A DNA stretch of 64,000 nt from Aquimarina sp. MAR_2010_214 (lineage in GTDB: Bacteria; Bacteroidota; Bacteroidia; Flavobacteriales; Flavobacteriaceae): the NCBI RefSeq assembly GCF_002846555.1, contig NZ_PJMS01000001.1, positions 930,001 to 994,000 of the forward strand, written 5' to 3'. The notes beneath the pieces were generated by a model. That model was not told the origin of the DNA. It did not search any database and saw nothing but the letters and a program-made list of their open reading frames with translations. The translations under genes and the position numbers were made by a program. Positions 35,772 through 44,990 of the stretch are shown in pieces. How positions within the stretch are numbered: position 1 is the first letter of the stretch; every line of letters starts with the position of its first letter.

Positions 35772-36686
35772 TTATTTCGTTTGTATAGTGTAAAAGTCAT
35801 AAGTAGCTTTTGCAATATCCGCTATAATTTTCTCGTTCGTTTTAAAATTTTCTTGCGAATCTGTTACAAAAACACTGATGATAAAGTACTTCCCATCTGG
35901 CAAAAAGACAATTCCAATATTGTTTACTGCAGCGGTAATTCCAGTTTCTTTATTTGTACCAGACCAACCTGTCTTGTGAGCAACAATTGTTTCCTTAGGT
36001 AGTTGTCCTCTTATTCTGCCTTTTCCTGTTGTTGTTTCTTTATTGGTTTTCCAGAAAAAATCATAACTGCTTTTTGAAAGTAAGTTATTACTATTCTCAA
36101 AAAATATTTTAAGTGTCTCACTTGCGGCATTCGGGGTTGTCCAATTTTGGAACATATTTTCCCACTTTGCTTGCATTTCTTCTTCATTGAAAGTAATCTG
36201 TATATCTTCTATACCACTCTTTTTTATGTATTCTTCAACCGTTTTAGGTGTTCCGATAAGTCGTATTAAAACATCACAGGCTGTATTGTCGCTATGAGAA
36301 ACTGTGTATTGAATTAATTTTTTAATTGTAAAGCTACCTCCATTAGGGTTTTCATCTCTAAGTGGACTCCAAAAGTCTTTTGGCAAAAGTTCATCTTTAT
36401 CTATTTCTATTATTTGGTCCAATGACAATATCCCCTTATCAACCTCTGACAATACGGCTAATGCAATATGGAACTTGAACACACTTTGCATTGGAAATCG
36501 TTTATCTCCGTATAGCGAAAGAGTATCTTTTCCATTATTTCCGATTATTGAAACTCCAACTACTGCATTTTTTTCAGATACGATTTGCTCAATTTTTTTT
36601 CGTAGCACATCAGTTTTGCTGTTTGGGGTCGTGCAACTTATTAAAAGTAATAATAGTAAAGCTGTCAATTGAAATAGTCTATTCAT
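35772..36686 (-). CDS. Class A beta-lactamase, subclass A2-like
   Basis: 304 residues with a lipoprotein leader (LLLLLISCTTPNS). Catalytic motifs are complete: SxxK as MQSVFKFH, SDN as VSHSDNTACDV, an omega-loop Glu in FNEEEMQAKWEN, and KTG as VAHKTGWSGT. The QSVFKF and EEMQ...NWTTP patterns are those of subclass A2 enzymes (PER/VEB/CME relatives of Bacteroidota). It should hydrolyse beta-lactams in the periplasm, probably cephalosporins. Unit start and end pair at 9 of 10 positions (36730-36739, 35757-35766). Spectrum cannot be told from sequence. Confidence 0.93.
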   Translation of the reverse strand: MNRLFQLTALLLLLLISCTTPNSKTDVLRKKIEQIVSEKNAVVGVSIIGNNGKDTLSLYGDKRFPMQSVFKFHIALAVLSEVDKGILSLDQIIEIDKDELLPKDFWSPLRDENPNGGSFTIKKLIQYTVSHSDNTACDVLIRLIGTPKTVEEYIKKSGIEDIQITFNEEEMQAKWENMFQNWTTPNAASETLKIFFENSNNLLSKSSYDFFWKTNKETTTGKGRIRGQLPKETIVAHKTGWSGTNKETGITAAVNNIGIVFLPDGKYFIISVFVTDSQENFKTNEKIIADIAKATYDFYTIQTK

Positions 36687-36729
36687 TCTTTATTTTCTTT
36701 TAGTCTTTTTACGTTTTATCTTCAAAAAT

Positions 36730-36843
36730 TGTCACCAACAGTCTTGTATATGAAAAGTAGCGCAGTAAAAAAGCGATAATTTTTGAATTATACACAAGCC
36801 GAACCTTTGTGTTAGCAATAACTCGCGCTATTTTTTATAGCCC
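36730..36843 (-). repeat. attC-like site
   Basis: The minus strand runs GAGTTATTGCTAACACAAAGG, a variable middle, then ATACAAGACTGTTGGTGACA, the start of the beta-lactamase unit. Confidence 0.5.
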
Positions 36844-36847
36844 ACAG

Positions 36848-37744
36848 TTATTTTCCCGAAATCTTCATCACTTCCTCTAATAATGGTGGTAATCCGCTTG
36901 GGTTTATATTATCATTATTCCAAAAACTTAAAGTACAACTTACATAGTTGTCTCTTACTTTTTCTGAAATGTAGTAAATTGTTAAATTCTTTCCTCCCGA
37001 CATTGAAGCCAAAAGAGAAGTTACTCCCGTAAAATCATAAGATGCTTTTTTGGCTTTTGTAGGAACGTTCTCAAATATAATATCAACTTCTTCTTCAGAT
37101 ACTACTTTTCCGCCATTCTTTATTTTAGTAGCTTTTAATTGGTTTTGGATTGATAAATCAGCACTCATCTTTGTTTTGTGAACAGACCAATTCATTTGTC
37201 CGTAATACGGACATTGTATATTATTAATGTTCATCCAATTACAATTACCGCCTAATTCAAGATCTCGTCCAGCAAAATTAATGTTGTCAGTTTTTATTGA
37301 GCTGAAACAAGTTTTTGGAATAGCATCATTTAAAATTAAATCAATCATTTTCCTTTCAAATTCTGGATTGCTTTTGTCGTAATAGCCAAACCAAAAAACA
37401 GAAATGCGATTGTCTTTGTTTTTAACGAAATAATTTATGCTAACAGAAACCAAACCATCTTCAAATTCCTCACGTTTGATTACTTTGTAATTGTCGAAAT
37501 TCAGTTCTTTATCGGTTTTTTTTAAATCTTTCTTCTTGATTTTGTATTTGCGATACGCTTTTTTGAGATTTTTCTCGTTGAATTCTGAAGAAATATTTTG
37601 GTTAGTAAAATCAACGCCATCAACATTATAAAATGTGGTTCCGCTATTATGAATTGCTCGAAGTCGATTAAAGAGTTCTTCGTTTTGTCCGAAACTTGTT
37701 TGACTAACGATTAATAATATGAAAATTGATATTTGTTTTAGCAT
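36848..37744 (-). CDS. Secreted hypothetical protein
   Basis: Start at ATG 37744, giving a signal peptide (LKQISIFILLIVSQTSFGQN) and 298 residues; the open frame upstream is inside the attC-like site. The mature region is Lys-rich with a beta-strand-heavy C-terminal half (NCNWMNINNIQCPYYGQMNW). No family recognised. Confidence 0.68.
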   Translation of the reverse strand: MLKQISIFILLIVSQTSFGQNEELFNRLRAIHNSGTTFYNVDGVDFTNQNISSEFNEKNLKKAYRKYKIKKKDLKKTDKELNFDNYKVIKREEFEDGLVSVSINYFVKNKDNRISVFWFGYYDKSNPEFERKMIDLILNDAIPKTCFSSIKTDNINFAGRDLELGGNCNWMNINNIQCPYYGQMNWSVHKTKMSADLSIQNQLKATKIKNGGKVVSEEEVDIIFENVPTKAKKASYDFTGVTSLLASMSGGKNLTIYYISEKVRDNYVSCTLSFWNNDNINPSGLPPLLEEVMKISGK

Positions 37745-37794
37745 ATATTCTGCGATTGTAAATGTATAGATAGGTTTCCCTTTTTCATAATTGT

Positions 37795-37990
37795 GTGTAA
37801 CATTTAGCCATGCGTAGTGCGGGAGCAAAAAATCATAGATTTTCGAGCTAACACTTAGCCAAAGTTTATGTTTTGTTTTTATATTTTCTAAAATACTAAA
37901 TTTAAATCTTTGGCGACAAACCAAATGAACAATAACATTTCGATTAAACCCTAATCCGCATTATCGCATAGGTGTTGTTACCCAACATTT
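37795..37990 (-). repeat. Long attC-like site
   Basis: The minus strand starts AAATGTTGGGTAACAACACC, which is the exact 14-nt complement of the unit start at 39004-39017. Arms CTATGCGATAATGCGG and CGCACTACGCATGG pair. It shares TTTGGCTAAGTG and AAAATCTATG-type blocks with other long sites. Confidence 0.75.
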
Positions 37991-38514
37991 TTTAGCATTT
38001 CATTTATCCGATTTTCCGCATCACTTTTTGAAATTCCGTTGTAATAATCTTTTACAAATGGATGGTCAAAATCTTCGTGAAGAAAAATTTCAGGTCTATC
38101 ATTTCCGCTTTTTGTCATTACATCGCAAGGAATTGAAGATGTATCTCCATATTCAGGAACATTGCTACATAACCAACCAAAATACCCAGTTTCGTGATTC
38201 GGATTATTGTAATTTTCTTTATAATCTAAATAACTTTTTTCGCTTAATGAGACCCAAAGTCCATATTCCAGAGTTTCACAAGCGTCATTTACTTTTTGAG
38301 TAAGAGTTACTCTTATGAAACGGTCAATTTGGTCTTCGTAATGAATTTCGCAAAAGTCTGTGTTCAATTTTCCGATTTCGGATTTTTCATTGTCGGAAAG
38401 ATTGTGATAATTAATGGGTGAACTAAAAGCTAAAGCAGGCCATTCCGAATGCACCTTTCCGCATTCAGGGCATTTAAATTCAGTTGATTTATTTTTCTTT
38501 CTTTTCCAGAACAT
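37978..38514 (-). CDS. DUF2199 protein with zinc-ribbon N-terminus
   Basis: 178 residues. A CxxC pair (FKCPECGKVHSEWPALAF) opens the protein, followed by DUF2199 features (YEDQIDRFIRVTL ... YGLWVSLSEKSY ... GYFGWLCSNVPEY). Function unknown. It starts at the end of the HAD-like gene with a 1-bp overlap, so the two form an operon inside one cassette. Confidence 0.82.
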   Translation of the reverse strand: MFWKRKKNKSTEFKCPECGKVHSEWPALAFSSPINYHNLSDNEKSEIGKLNTDFCEIHYEDQIDRFIRVTLTQKVNDACETLEYGLWVSLSEKSYLDYKENYNNPNHETGYFGWLCSNVPEYGDTSSIPCDVMTKSGNDRPEIFLHEDFDHPFVKDYYNGISKSDAENRINEMLKNVG

Positions 38515-38963
38515 TACTCAACGTTTTTTATTTCGCTTTTTATTTTTTCAATCCAGTTTTTGTCGGTAGATTCAACAATAATTGCTTTAAAATTATATCT
38601 TTCACTCTCAATTCCTACTCCTTTTAGATCGTCAATATGTAGGTCAAAATCAAATGCTGTTGGATATTTAGATGAGTTAATATTCCGAGATTTTAAGACT
38701 CTCCGATTTTCCTTTTCATTCACAATTCGACTGACTTTTATTCCGTAATATTTTAAAGTCCGTCTTATTTTTCTTTTGCTACGAAATGATGTAGTATAGA
38801 TATGGATTTTGTGCCCTTGATTTTGTAAATCAGAAATTAACTCAGATGTTCCTTTTCGTATTTCTTCAATTCCAAAAAATTTAGCAATTCCACTTCTATT
38901 TTCAGTTTCAAATTCCTTTCCGTTCGGGATTAGTGTACTGTCAAGGTCAAAACTGATATTCAT
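38514..38963 (-). CDS. HAD-superfamily phosphatase-like protein
   Basis: 149 residues opening with MNISFDLDSTLIPN, where DLDST is the DxDxT/V nucleophile motif of HAD hydrolases (Asp-x-Asp kept). IYTTSF supplies the motif II Thr/Ser and FDLHIDDLKGVG the motif IV acids. It should hydrolyse a phosphate ester. First gene of a two-gene cassette with the DUF2199 gene. Confidence 0.85.
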   Translation of the reverse strand: MNISFDLDSTLIPNGKEFETENRSGIAKFFGIEEIRKGTSELISDLQNQGHKIHIYTTSFRSKRKIRRTLKYYGIKVSRIVNEKENRRVLKSRNINSSKYPTAFDFDLHIDDLKGVGIESERYNFKAIIVESTDKNWIEKIKSEIKNVE

Positions 38964-39003
38964 TTATTTAGATTCTATTTTTTTCAATGCCAATGATTTT
39001 TTC

Positions 39004-39290
39004 AAATGTTGGGTAACAATGGTATAAAGGATATATATCACATGTATTCTTATTTTTAAATTTGATCTTATATCAAACAATATCCATAATATATTTTACA
39101 AGCATTGTGGTTTTCCAAAGTTACCATTTGTTTTTTACCAAGCAACCTCTCGATTTCTACGGTAAAATTAATCACTACTATTTTTTACAGTTCCGAAAAA
39201 TGAAACTGGCATAGTATATCATTGCACATAATTTATTAACTAATTACCTATTGTTATTATAAAGCAAACAATGGGTTTTCAAAACATGTT
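39004..39290 (-). repeat. Long spacer of the GGATATAT family
   Basis: No gene. It ends (minus strand) TTTATACCATTGTTACCCAAC and contains AAATTTAAAAATAAGAATACATG and GGTAACTTTGG blocks shared with 29890-30208. The right part up to 39290 has no recognisable second arm, so the array pattern is broken here. Confidence 0.5.
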
Positions 39291-39295
39291 ATACA

Positions 39296-39997
39296 ATGTC
39301 TAAAGAAAATTATGACACCAAGTTGGTGCTGTTAGAATCGTTACCACAAGAAGAGGTAAAATCACCAACAATTCCTGTTGATGTATTTATGCAAGAAGCC
39401 GAAAACTTATTTGTATGGGCAGAGGAGGATAAAGAAACCTTACTTACCAGAGGATTAGATTGGCAGACGTATGCCGAAGATTTACCTACCCGAACCGGGG
39501 CATGTAGATATGCCCAGGCCGTTTGGATGAAAGAACGGTATAGCCAGGAAGAAGCAGCCAAGGCCTGGAGAGAAGAGTCTCCCAAAGCGTACGAATTTAG
39601 AAATGACCTGTTGGCCGATTTGCGGTTTGCGTTTCGCAAACGTTTGGATTTGTTAGCTCGTGTACGTGCGATTGCCGATGGAGAAGGCGATGCCGATATG
39701 ATCCAGGATTTGATGGATATTAGTGTATTGGGCAAAGCCAATATAGTAGAGCTGGAAAAAGCAAAGTATGACCTTAGAAACTTTGATATTGCAGCCCAAC
39801 AATCGGATGCCCTCGCAGAACTATTGGCCAAAGCCAATGGGGCGACCTTAGATAACTCTAAAGCCAAAGAAATACGGGATCGGGCCTATACCCACCTTAA
39901 GGAGGCTATAGACGAGCTTCGCGAAACGGGTAAATATGCGTTTAGAAAAGATCCCGAGCGTTATAAGGGATATATTAGCCGATACAAACGCAGATAA
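39296..39997 (+). CDS. Hypothetical protein with atypical composition
   Basis: 233 residues, Ala/Glu/Arg-rich and helical (WAEEDKETLLTRGLDWQTYAED ... AIADGEGDADMIQDLMD), no signal peptide. Codons are clearly G+C-richer than in the neighbours and the strand is opposite, so it likely has another origin than the surrounding cassettes. No family is recognised with confidence; similar proteins seem to occur in Flavobacteriaceae. Confidence 0.72.
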   Translation: MSKENYDTKLVLLESLPQEEVKSPTIPVDVFMQEAENLFVWAEEDKETLLTRGLDWQTYAEDLPTRTGACRYAQAVWMKERYSQEEAAKAWREESPKAYEFRNDLLADLRFAFRKRLDLLARVRAIADGEGDADMIQDLMDISVLGKANIVELEKAKYDLRNFDIAAQQSDALAELLAKANGATLDNSKAKEIRDRAYTHLKEAIDELRETGKYAFRKDPERYKGYISRYKRR

Positions 39998-40013
39998 TCT
40001 GTTACTATTACTA

Positions 40014-40070
40014 GCCCCCGCATAGGGTAGAGATCTCCGCGCAGCGAGGAAGGATCACTCTATTGCGGGG
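40014..40070 (+). terminator. Long GC-rich terminator hairpin
   Basis: CCCCCGCA (40014-40021) pairs with TGCGGGGG, with further pairing of AGAGATC and GATCACTCT inside. TTTGTTTT follows on the plus strand, so it ends the 39296 gene. Confidence 0.75.
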
Positions 40071-40097
40071 GTTTGTTTTATCCTTGCGGGGGAAGCT

Positions 40098-40197
40098 GCC
40101 GGTATGCCGATGGTCGATAAAAGTAGTGCGGGGAAGGAGTACACCTATACGCGGAAAGCTATCAGTATACCGATGGTCGATAAAAGTGGTGCGTGGG
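40098..40197. repeat. Two direct repeats downstream of the atypical gene
   Basis: CCGATGGTCGATAAAAGT occurs at about 40107 and about 40170 inside longer similar units (GGTATGCCGATGG and AGTATACCGATGG; GTAGTGCG and GTGGTGCG). Unlike neighbours, the region is G+C-rich and has no gene (40000-40312). Confidence 0.6.
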
Positions 40198-40312
40198 TGA
40201 GGTAAAGCTATGCGCGGGAGCGTTGATTTGTTATTTTGTTGAAGAAGTTTTTGAATATCTATCCATTATAGTACACTTTTGTGTAAACTTATTTTGGGAC
40301 GAGATATACTTT

Positions 40313-42625
40313 TTAATTTTCATTTATAAACCTTTCTATTGATAGTCTCAATTCCTCTGGAACTGAATAAATAGAATTTTTAAATACTATTTCTTCAGAA
40401 TCAATGGACTCTATATGTGGTTCTAATAATTCTATATCTTCAAATGACATCCCATATCTGAGCATCCAAATATGTCTCTCATTATCAGTTCCGTATCTAA
40501 TGTACTTAGCTAGCTTTTCAGATCTTAAGTCCTGTGATTTCTCAAAATATTTCATAAACGAAGCATAGAATATATCACTTAGTTTAAAGCCTATCAGCTT
40601 ATCAATGTAATCATAGGTATCATACATTATAAGATCATAGTCTACAGATGATGCTTTTGATCCTTTAGGATATATACTATAAACTCTATGGTTCTTATCA
40701 GGTATGTCATGATATCCAGTCAAAAATTCAGCTTCAATGTGATTAGTACTTTGTCCTATTTTTTCTAATCTGGATCTTTCATTAGTTTTACTAACATGTG
40801 AGTATCGGTACCAGCAAATATTTTTAAATGTTTTCCCATGAACTTTCCAGAGCATTATTTTAATTGCTGTATCTAAAACATTTCCTTCTCCATCTTCGAG
40901 GTTACGACCTAAGTATATTGAATACAGATGTCTGAAATATATATAAAGTTGTAGGCGATTTCTAGTATCTCGATTTAGTCTATTCAGTGGTACTATTTCA
41001 TCATCACTGAAAAGAGAATTTAAAATTTTTATGACTACATCTTCTGTTGATTCTGATGATAATTTAGCTAAGTCTTTTTCTGTTAGATTGTACTCATCAG
41101 AATAAGTATCATTTAATATAGCCTCTTTAAAGTCATTATAATCATCATCTTTTTGTTCGGATTTTTCTAAAGAAGAAACATCATCCAATTCTTCGTCTTG
41201 GCTCATAATATTCCTGAAGCTGGACATTTTAGCGGCAGAGCTAACAATCACGTAACCATAATCAAATTTTTGTTGCACTGATGACCTACCCGCTCTTCCA
41301 ATTAAATTTTTAACCGATAATGGTTTACTACTCTCCAGACGATCTAAAAAGACAACGTCAAACGGCATATTAATGCCTTGTTCTAATGTTGAAGTGGCAA
41401 AACAAATACGACATAATCCTTCTTGCGTGAAATTCTCAATTATTGATCTAGTTTGAAGCGGAAGCGATCCATGATGAATTACAATGCCTCTTTTTAATAA
41501 TGCAATCAAGTGGGAATAATAATTCTTATCAGCGATTGAATCACCACCAGTGTATTCTTTTAGTTGCTCTATATATATATCAACTCTTTCATCTTCAATC
41601 TCGTTACATAAGTCAATATATTTCTTAAACCTAAAACGAAACTCATTGCTATATATTTTGCTTTTAGTGACATAGAATAATGCAGCTCCTCCATTTAGAA
41701 TAGATTGTTCTATAGGATCAAATGAGCATTTTATTTTTCGATTACCCATTATCGATTTATCTATCCCAAAATGATAATAGTTCCATTCAGCATTCGAACA
41801 TAAGAATATTTGTCCAACATTTTTTTGCTCGAATTGAATTGAACCAGATGTTTCAGGTAGGAAGTGGTTCTTTTTAATCTGCGATTCGGGGTTCTTTACG
41901 AACGGGTGAGCAAAAACAAATGATGCATCGGGGAAAGATTTTTGAGCTCGTCTAACAATACTATCAAAATACAAACCTCTTTTCGATTCCTCGTTACTGA
42001 GTTGCGCCTCATCAAAGAGAAAAAGGGCAACATTATACGAATTTTTGAATTTGAATAATTCTCTGCATCTTTCAGGAGTAACAATAAAAACGTTTCTATT
42101 TGAATGTTTAGTATTTATTTTATCAATAAAGGTCAATATGTTTACTGACTTATCTGCAATGAGTTCGTTGAGCTTAATAAAATATTCATTAATCAGAGCT
42201 CTAGAAGGCACTACAATAACTATGTCCTCTGTATTTTTTTGAATCAAATTCATAAAAACGAATGATTTACCCGTACTGGTAGGGGCAGAGAAGCTAAAGC
42301 ATTTATTTGATTGAATACCTTTTATAATGTTTGCTTGTACAGGAGTGTACGTATATTCATATGTATCAGTTATATATTTTCTATACTGCCTGAATACAAC
42401 CTCCTTTAGTGTCTTAGGTTCAATGTTTTTATAAAAGACTCCCATATAATTTAAAACCCTATCCTGATAAATTTCGAATTCTTCTGGATTGTATAATTTT
42501 AGATATGATAGAATTTCCATGTCCGTTGTAGAAACAGGTCCATTTTTATAAAGGTTTTCTAGAACATATGAAAACACACCATTGATGTTTTTCGATTCAA
42601 TAATATTTGAAATGAGATTTTTCAT
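40313..42625 (-). CDS. hamB: HamB-like superfamily 2 helicase of a Hachiman defence system
   Basis: 770 residues. Walker A is SAPTSTGKS (about 113-121), Walker B LFDEAQLS, and the C-terminal helicase lobe has ATSTLEQGINMPFD and LIGRAGRSS (motifs V-VI). It would unwind or translocate on DNA. In Hachiman, HamB holds the HamA nuclease in check and releases it on sensing damaged or foreign DNA. Start ATG overlaps the end of the HamA-like gene by 4 bp. No attC-like end was found downstream of it. Confidence 0.85.
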   Translation of the reverse strand: MKNLISNIIESKNINGVFSYVLENLYKNGPVSTTDMEILSYLKLYNPEEFEIYQDRVLNYMGVFYKNIEPKTLKEVVFRQYRKYITDTYEYTYTPVQANIIKGIQSNKCFSFSAPTSTGKSFVFMNLIQKNTEDIVIVVPSRALINEYFIKLNELIADKSVNILTFIDKINTKHSNRNVFIVTPERCRELFKFKNSYNVALFLFDEAQLSNEESKRGLYFDSIVRRAQKSFPDASFVFAHPFVKNPESQIKKNHFLPETSGSIQFEQKNVGQIFLCSNAEWNYYHFGIDKSIMGNRKIKCSFDPIEQSILNGGAALFYVTKSKIYSNEFRFRFKKYIDLCNEIEDERVDIYIEQLKEYTGGDSIADKNYYSHLIALLKRGIVIHHGSLPLQTRSIIENFTQEGLCRICFATSTLEQGINMPFDVVFLDRLESSKPLSVKNLIGRAGRSSVQQKFDYGYVIVSSAAKMSSFRNIMSQDEELDDVSSLEKSEQKDDDYNDFKEAILNDTYSDEYNLTEKDLAKLSSESTEDVVIKILNSLFSDDEIVPLNRLNRDTRNRLQLYIYFRHLYSIYLGRNLEDGEGNVLDTAIKIMLWKVHGKTFKNICWYRYSHVSKTNERSRLEKIGQSTNHIEAEFLTGYHDIPDKNHRVYSIYPKGSKASSVDYDLIMYDTYDYIDKLIGFKLSDIFYASFMKYFEKSQDLRSEKLAKYIRYGTDNERHIWMLRYGMSFEDIELLEPHIESIDSEEIVFKNSIYSVPEELRLSIERFINEN

Positions 42626-43305
42626 ACATTAACCGCTACACAAATTAATTCTTCAAAACCTATAAGCTTTTTGTAGTCATTATTGTTCTTGATTCCCCTT
42701 ATAAGGCGATCTGTAGAAGTTGCTTTACTTGCGAACGAAGCAATAAAACCTTTTTTGCCTTTTGAATGATTGTTTAAAGATTCTTCGCAACAAAATTCCT
42801 TTATTTCTATTATGTCTGAGACATCTTGTTTTTGATTTTCAAATCTTGCGATTTGCTCAAAAGAAGCTCCATAAGCATTATCTCTTGAATTGAATTTTGC
42901 TTCCCCAAATAAAATTATTTTCCTCAAATTTTTAGAAAAAAAATCAAATCCATCATTCCCGACAGCTTGACTTTTGAAAAGTTCTGCTAAAGGGATGTTT
43001 AGATACCCCATTTCATTAATTACTGCTAATCTGGAAAGTTCCGAAACGACAATTTCTCCTGTATCTTTTGTTATTTCACTGTTTGATTTTGATATAATAT
43101 TATTTGCTATATAATTAATGGTTTCAACAGCTCGAACCTCAAATGATTCTCTTGTATATTGTTTATCAAAATCACTAATCCAAGCAAGGTTTGACATAGA
43201 TTTAAAAACGTCTCCTAGAGTCAAATTAATGTCTGTAGGTTCAATTCTAATGAACGTAATATGAGGCTCAATTTGTAGCTGATCTAATACTGTATATCCA
43301 CTCAT
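42622..43305 (-). CDS. hamA: HamA-like DUF1837 nuclease of a Hachiman defence system
   Basis: 227 residues. A PD-(D/E)xK-type centre is visible: Glu in VSELSRL (about 89), Asp in GNDGFDFF (about 121) and ExK in LFGEAKFN (135, 137). DUF1837 proteins are the HamA effector of Hachiman, degrading DNA after release by HamB. It directly precedes and overlaps the helicase gene, the diagnostic order. Its unit start GTTAGAGGC follows an attC-like site at 43321-43526. The family call rests on motifs and context, not on a search. Confidence 0.82.
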   Translation of the reverse strand: MSGYTVLDQLQIEPHITFIRIEPTDINLTLGDVFKSMSNLAWISDFDKQYTRESFEVRAVETINYIANNIISKSNSEITKDTGEIVVSELSRLAVINEMGYLNIPLAELFKSQAVGNDGFDFFSKNLRKIILFGEAKFNSRDNAYGASFEQIARFENQKQDVSDIIEIKEFCCEESLNNHSKGKKGFIASFASKATSTDRLIRGIKNNNDYKKLIGFEELICVAVNV

Positions 43306-43320
43306 ATTTCTTCTAGGTAT

Positions 43321-43526
43321 TTAATTGCCTCTAACATCTCGGCTATGGTTAGTACGGGAATTAAAAGTGATGAACTTTCGATTAAGCACTTAGCCAAAAC
43401 TTTTGTATTTTGATTTATCTTTTTCTTTATAAAGCCAAATCAAAAAGATTTGACGGACTTGAGTACAAGCTCTAAACTTTGGTTTAAGCATCGAAACCCG
43501 TATTAATTATAGCCACTGTTAACTGC
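43321..43526 (-). repeat. Long attC-like site upstream of Hachiman
   Basis: Two outer arms match closely: TAACAGTGGCTATAATTAATACGGG and the complement of CCCGTACTAACC-ATAGCC-GATGTTA (43333-43375). The minus strand also has TTTGGCTAAGTGCTTAATCG, shared with 37.8 kb. The clearest example of the 200-bp site type. Confidence 0.75.
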
Positions 43527-43531
43527 TGGCT

Positions 43532-44626
43532 TTATTTTTCATTTCCACTATTTTCTGGCAATTTAAGTATCGATTCACCATCAGTTTCTATGAATTCTAT
43601 TTTTTCTGAACTTTCCTGAATTGAAGTCACCAAATCAATTTCAGCTTGTTTTTCCTCCGTAACCTCTTCGTCTTTCTTTGGTTTTGGTAAAGGTTCAACT
43701 CTTATTTCTACATTAAACCCATTGTCAATTCTATTAGCTAGTTTATTGAGGGCAAATACAACGCCATTTTCAAGTTCGTTTTTTCTTCCATTGTCGCTTT
43801 TATAGTGTTCGTCAAGAACTTCCTTTGCAATTTTTTTAATTTCAGATTCCATCATTCCGTTAGCATATGAATCAACAGACTTAGTCTTAGCGGCAGGAAC
43901 TCCTTTTTCACTAAGTTGGTTTCTTAAAACTTTAATTTCAAGTATTTGTTTATAATGATTAAGAATTCTTTCGGTGGCTTTGGATAATACATCTGCAACT
44001 TGTAGACCGATTATAACATATAGAAGAAAATCACTTGAAGAAATAGTTTTAATTTTGAATTCTTGTTTCTCTCCTTCTACAGCTTCTGAAATATGATTTA
44101 ATATGAAGGTTAACTCCTTAATCTCATCTTTAAATGAAGAAAGTTTATTGTCAATGAACTCACGAGGGATAGTATAACCTAATTCGCATTGTCCTGGTTC
44201 AAGAATTTCTTCCTCAATTCCTAGTTCTTCAAATCCACTTAAAGTATTGGTTATTGCACTTTTGAATTGTTTGAAGTCATTATTTATTTCTTTAATATCT
44301 GCAAGTGCTTTTGCTGGAGTAATAGCGTTAGCAGATAAGATATTTTTTATTTTAGATTTAAGCTTAATTCCAAATAAATCATCAACTGCAATTTCATCTA
44401 TTACTTGCTTCCAACTTGGAGAATATTTATTGTATTTAGATTTAGAAAGAGCTTGATATAAATTTTCAAGTGATTTTACAAGATTAGTTTGGTGAGAAGG
44501 CTGGTTTGGTTGACTTACTTGATTTTGTAGATGTATTTCTACTTGCTGTATTAAGTTGGCTTGGTTAATATTATCCAGTTCTTCTTGTAAGTCTAGTAAA
44601 ATTCTGTGTAATCTTTCTATATTCAT
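43532..44626 (-). CDS. Coiled-coil protein next to Hachiman, function unknown
   Basis: 364 residues, predominantly alpha-helical with heptad-like stretches (LHRILLDLQEELDNINQANL; ILNHYKQILEIKVLRNQLSE) and a Glu/Lys-rich tail. No catalytic motif or signal peptide. Unit start GCAATTAAC-complement at 44647-44655 and unit end at 43518-43526 pair at 8 of 9, so it is a separate cassette from Hachiman. Confidence 0.65.
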   Translation of the reverse strand: MNIERLHRILLDLQEELDNINQANLIQQVEIHLQNQVSQPNQPSHQTNLVKSLENLYQALSKSKYNKYSPSWKQVIDEIAVDDLFGIKLKSKIKNILSANAITPAKALADIKEINNDFKQFKSAITNTLSGFEELGIEEEILEPGQCELGYTIPREFIDNKLSSFKDEIKELTFILNHISEAVEGEKQEFKIKTISSSDFLLYVIIGLQVADVLSKATERILNHYKQILEIKVLRNQLSEKGVPAAKTKSVDSYANGMMESEIKKIAKEVLDEHYKSDNGRKNELENGVVFALNKLANRIDNGFNVEIRVEPLPKPKKDEEVTEEKQAEIDLVTSIQESSEKIEFIETDGESILKLPENSGNEK

Positions 44627-44646
44627 ATTTTAGTTTTGATGGGATT

Positions 44647-44990
44647 GCAATTAACAACAGAATAAAGGATATATGTCCTTATATATTCCATGTATTATTA
44701 TTTTTAATCTTATATCAAACTCATATTATGAGGTACAATATCCATGATTCATTGATAAAATGATTGTGGTAATCCACAATCACCATTTGTTTTTACCAAA
44801 CAACCCCATTCTTCAACTCGTAAGAATTGAAGAATGGGGTTGTGTTTACTTGATAAATGTAATTATTATTATTGAGTATAAAAACCTCCTAAGCCATTAC
44901 TTATTTTTTAACATACTATTAAAAATAGATAATGATGTAAATCTATTTTAGGGTTAAGTATAAATATGTAAACTTTTTTTAGGACGAGAC
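44647..44990 (-). repeat. Long GGATATAT-family spacer with two perfect hairpins
   Basis: No gene. It holds a 9-bp perfect hairpin TGATTGTGG/CCACAATCA (44761-44782) and a 17-bp perfect stem (44800-44816 with 44827-44843). AAAGGATATATGTCCTT is at its gene-proximal end. Further right, 44967-44988 matches 40281-40304. Confidence 0.65.

Noticed and set aside
43532..44626. Third component of Hachiman
   Set aside because: It is separated by a complete attC-like site and has its own paired unit ends, so it is an independent unit; Hachiman normally has two genes.
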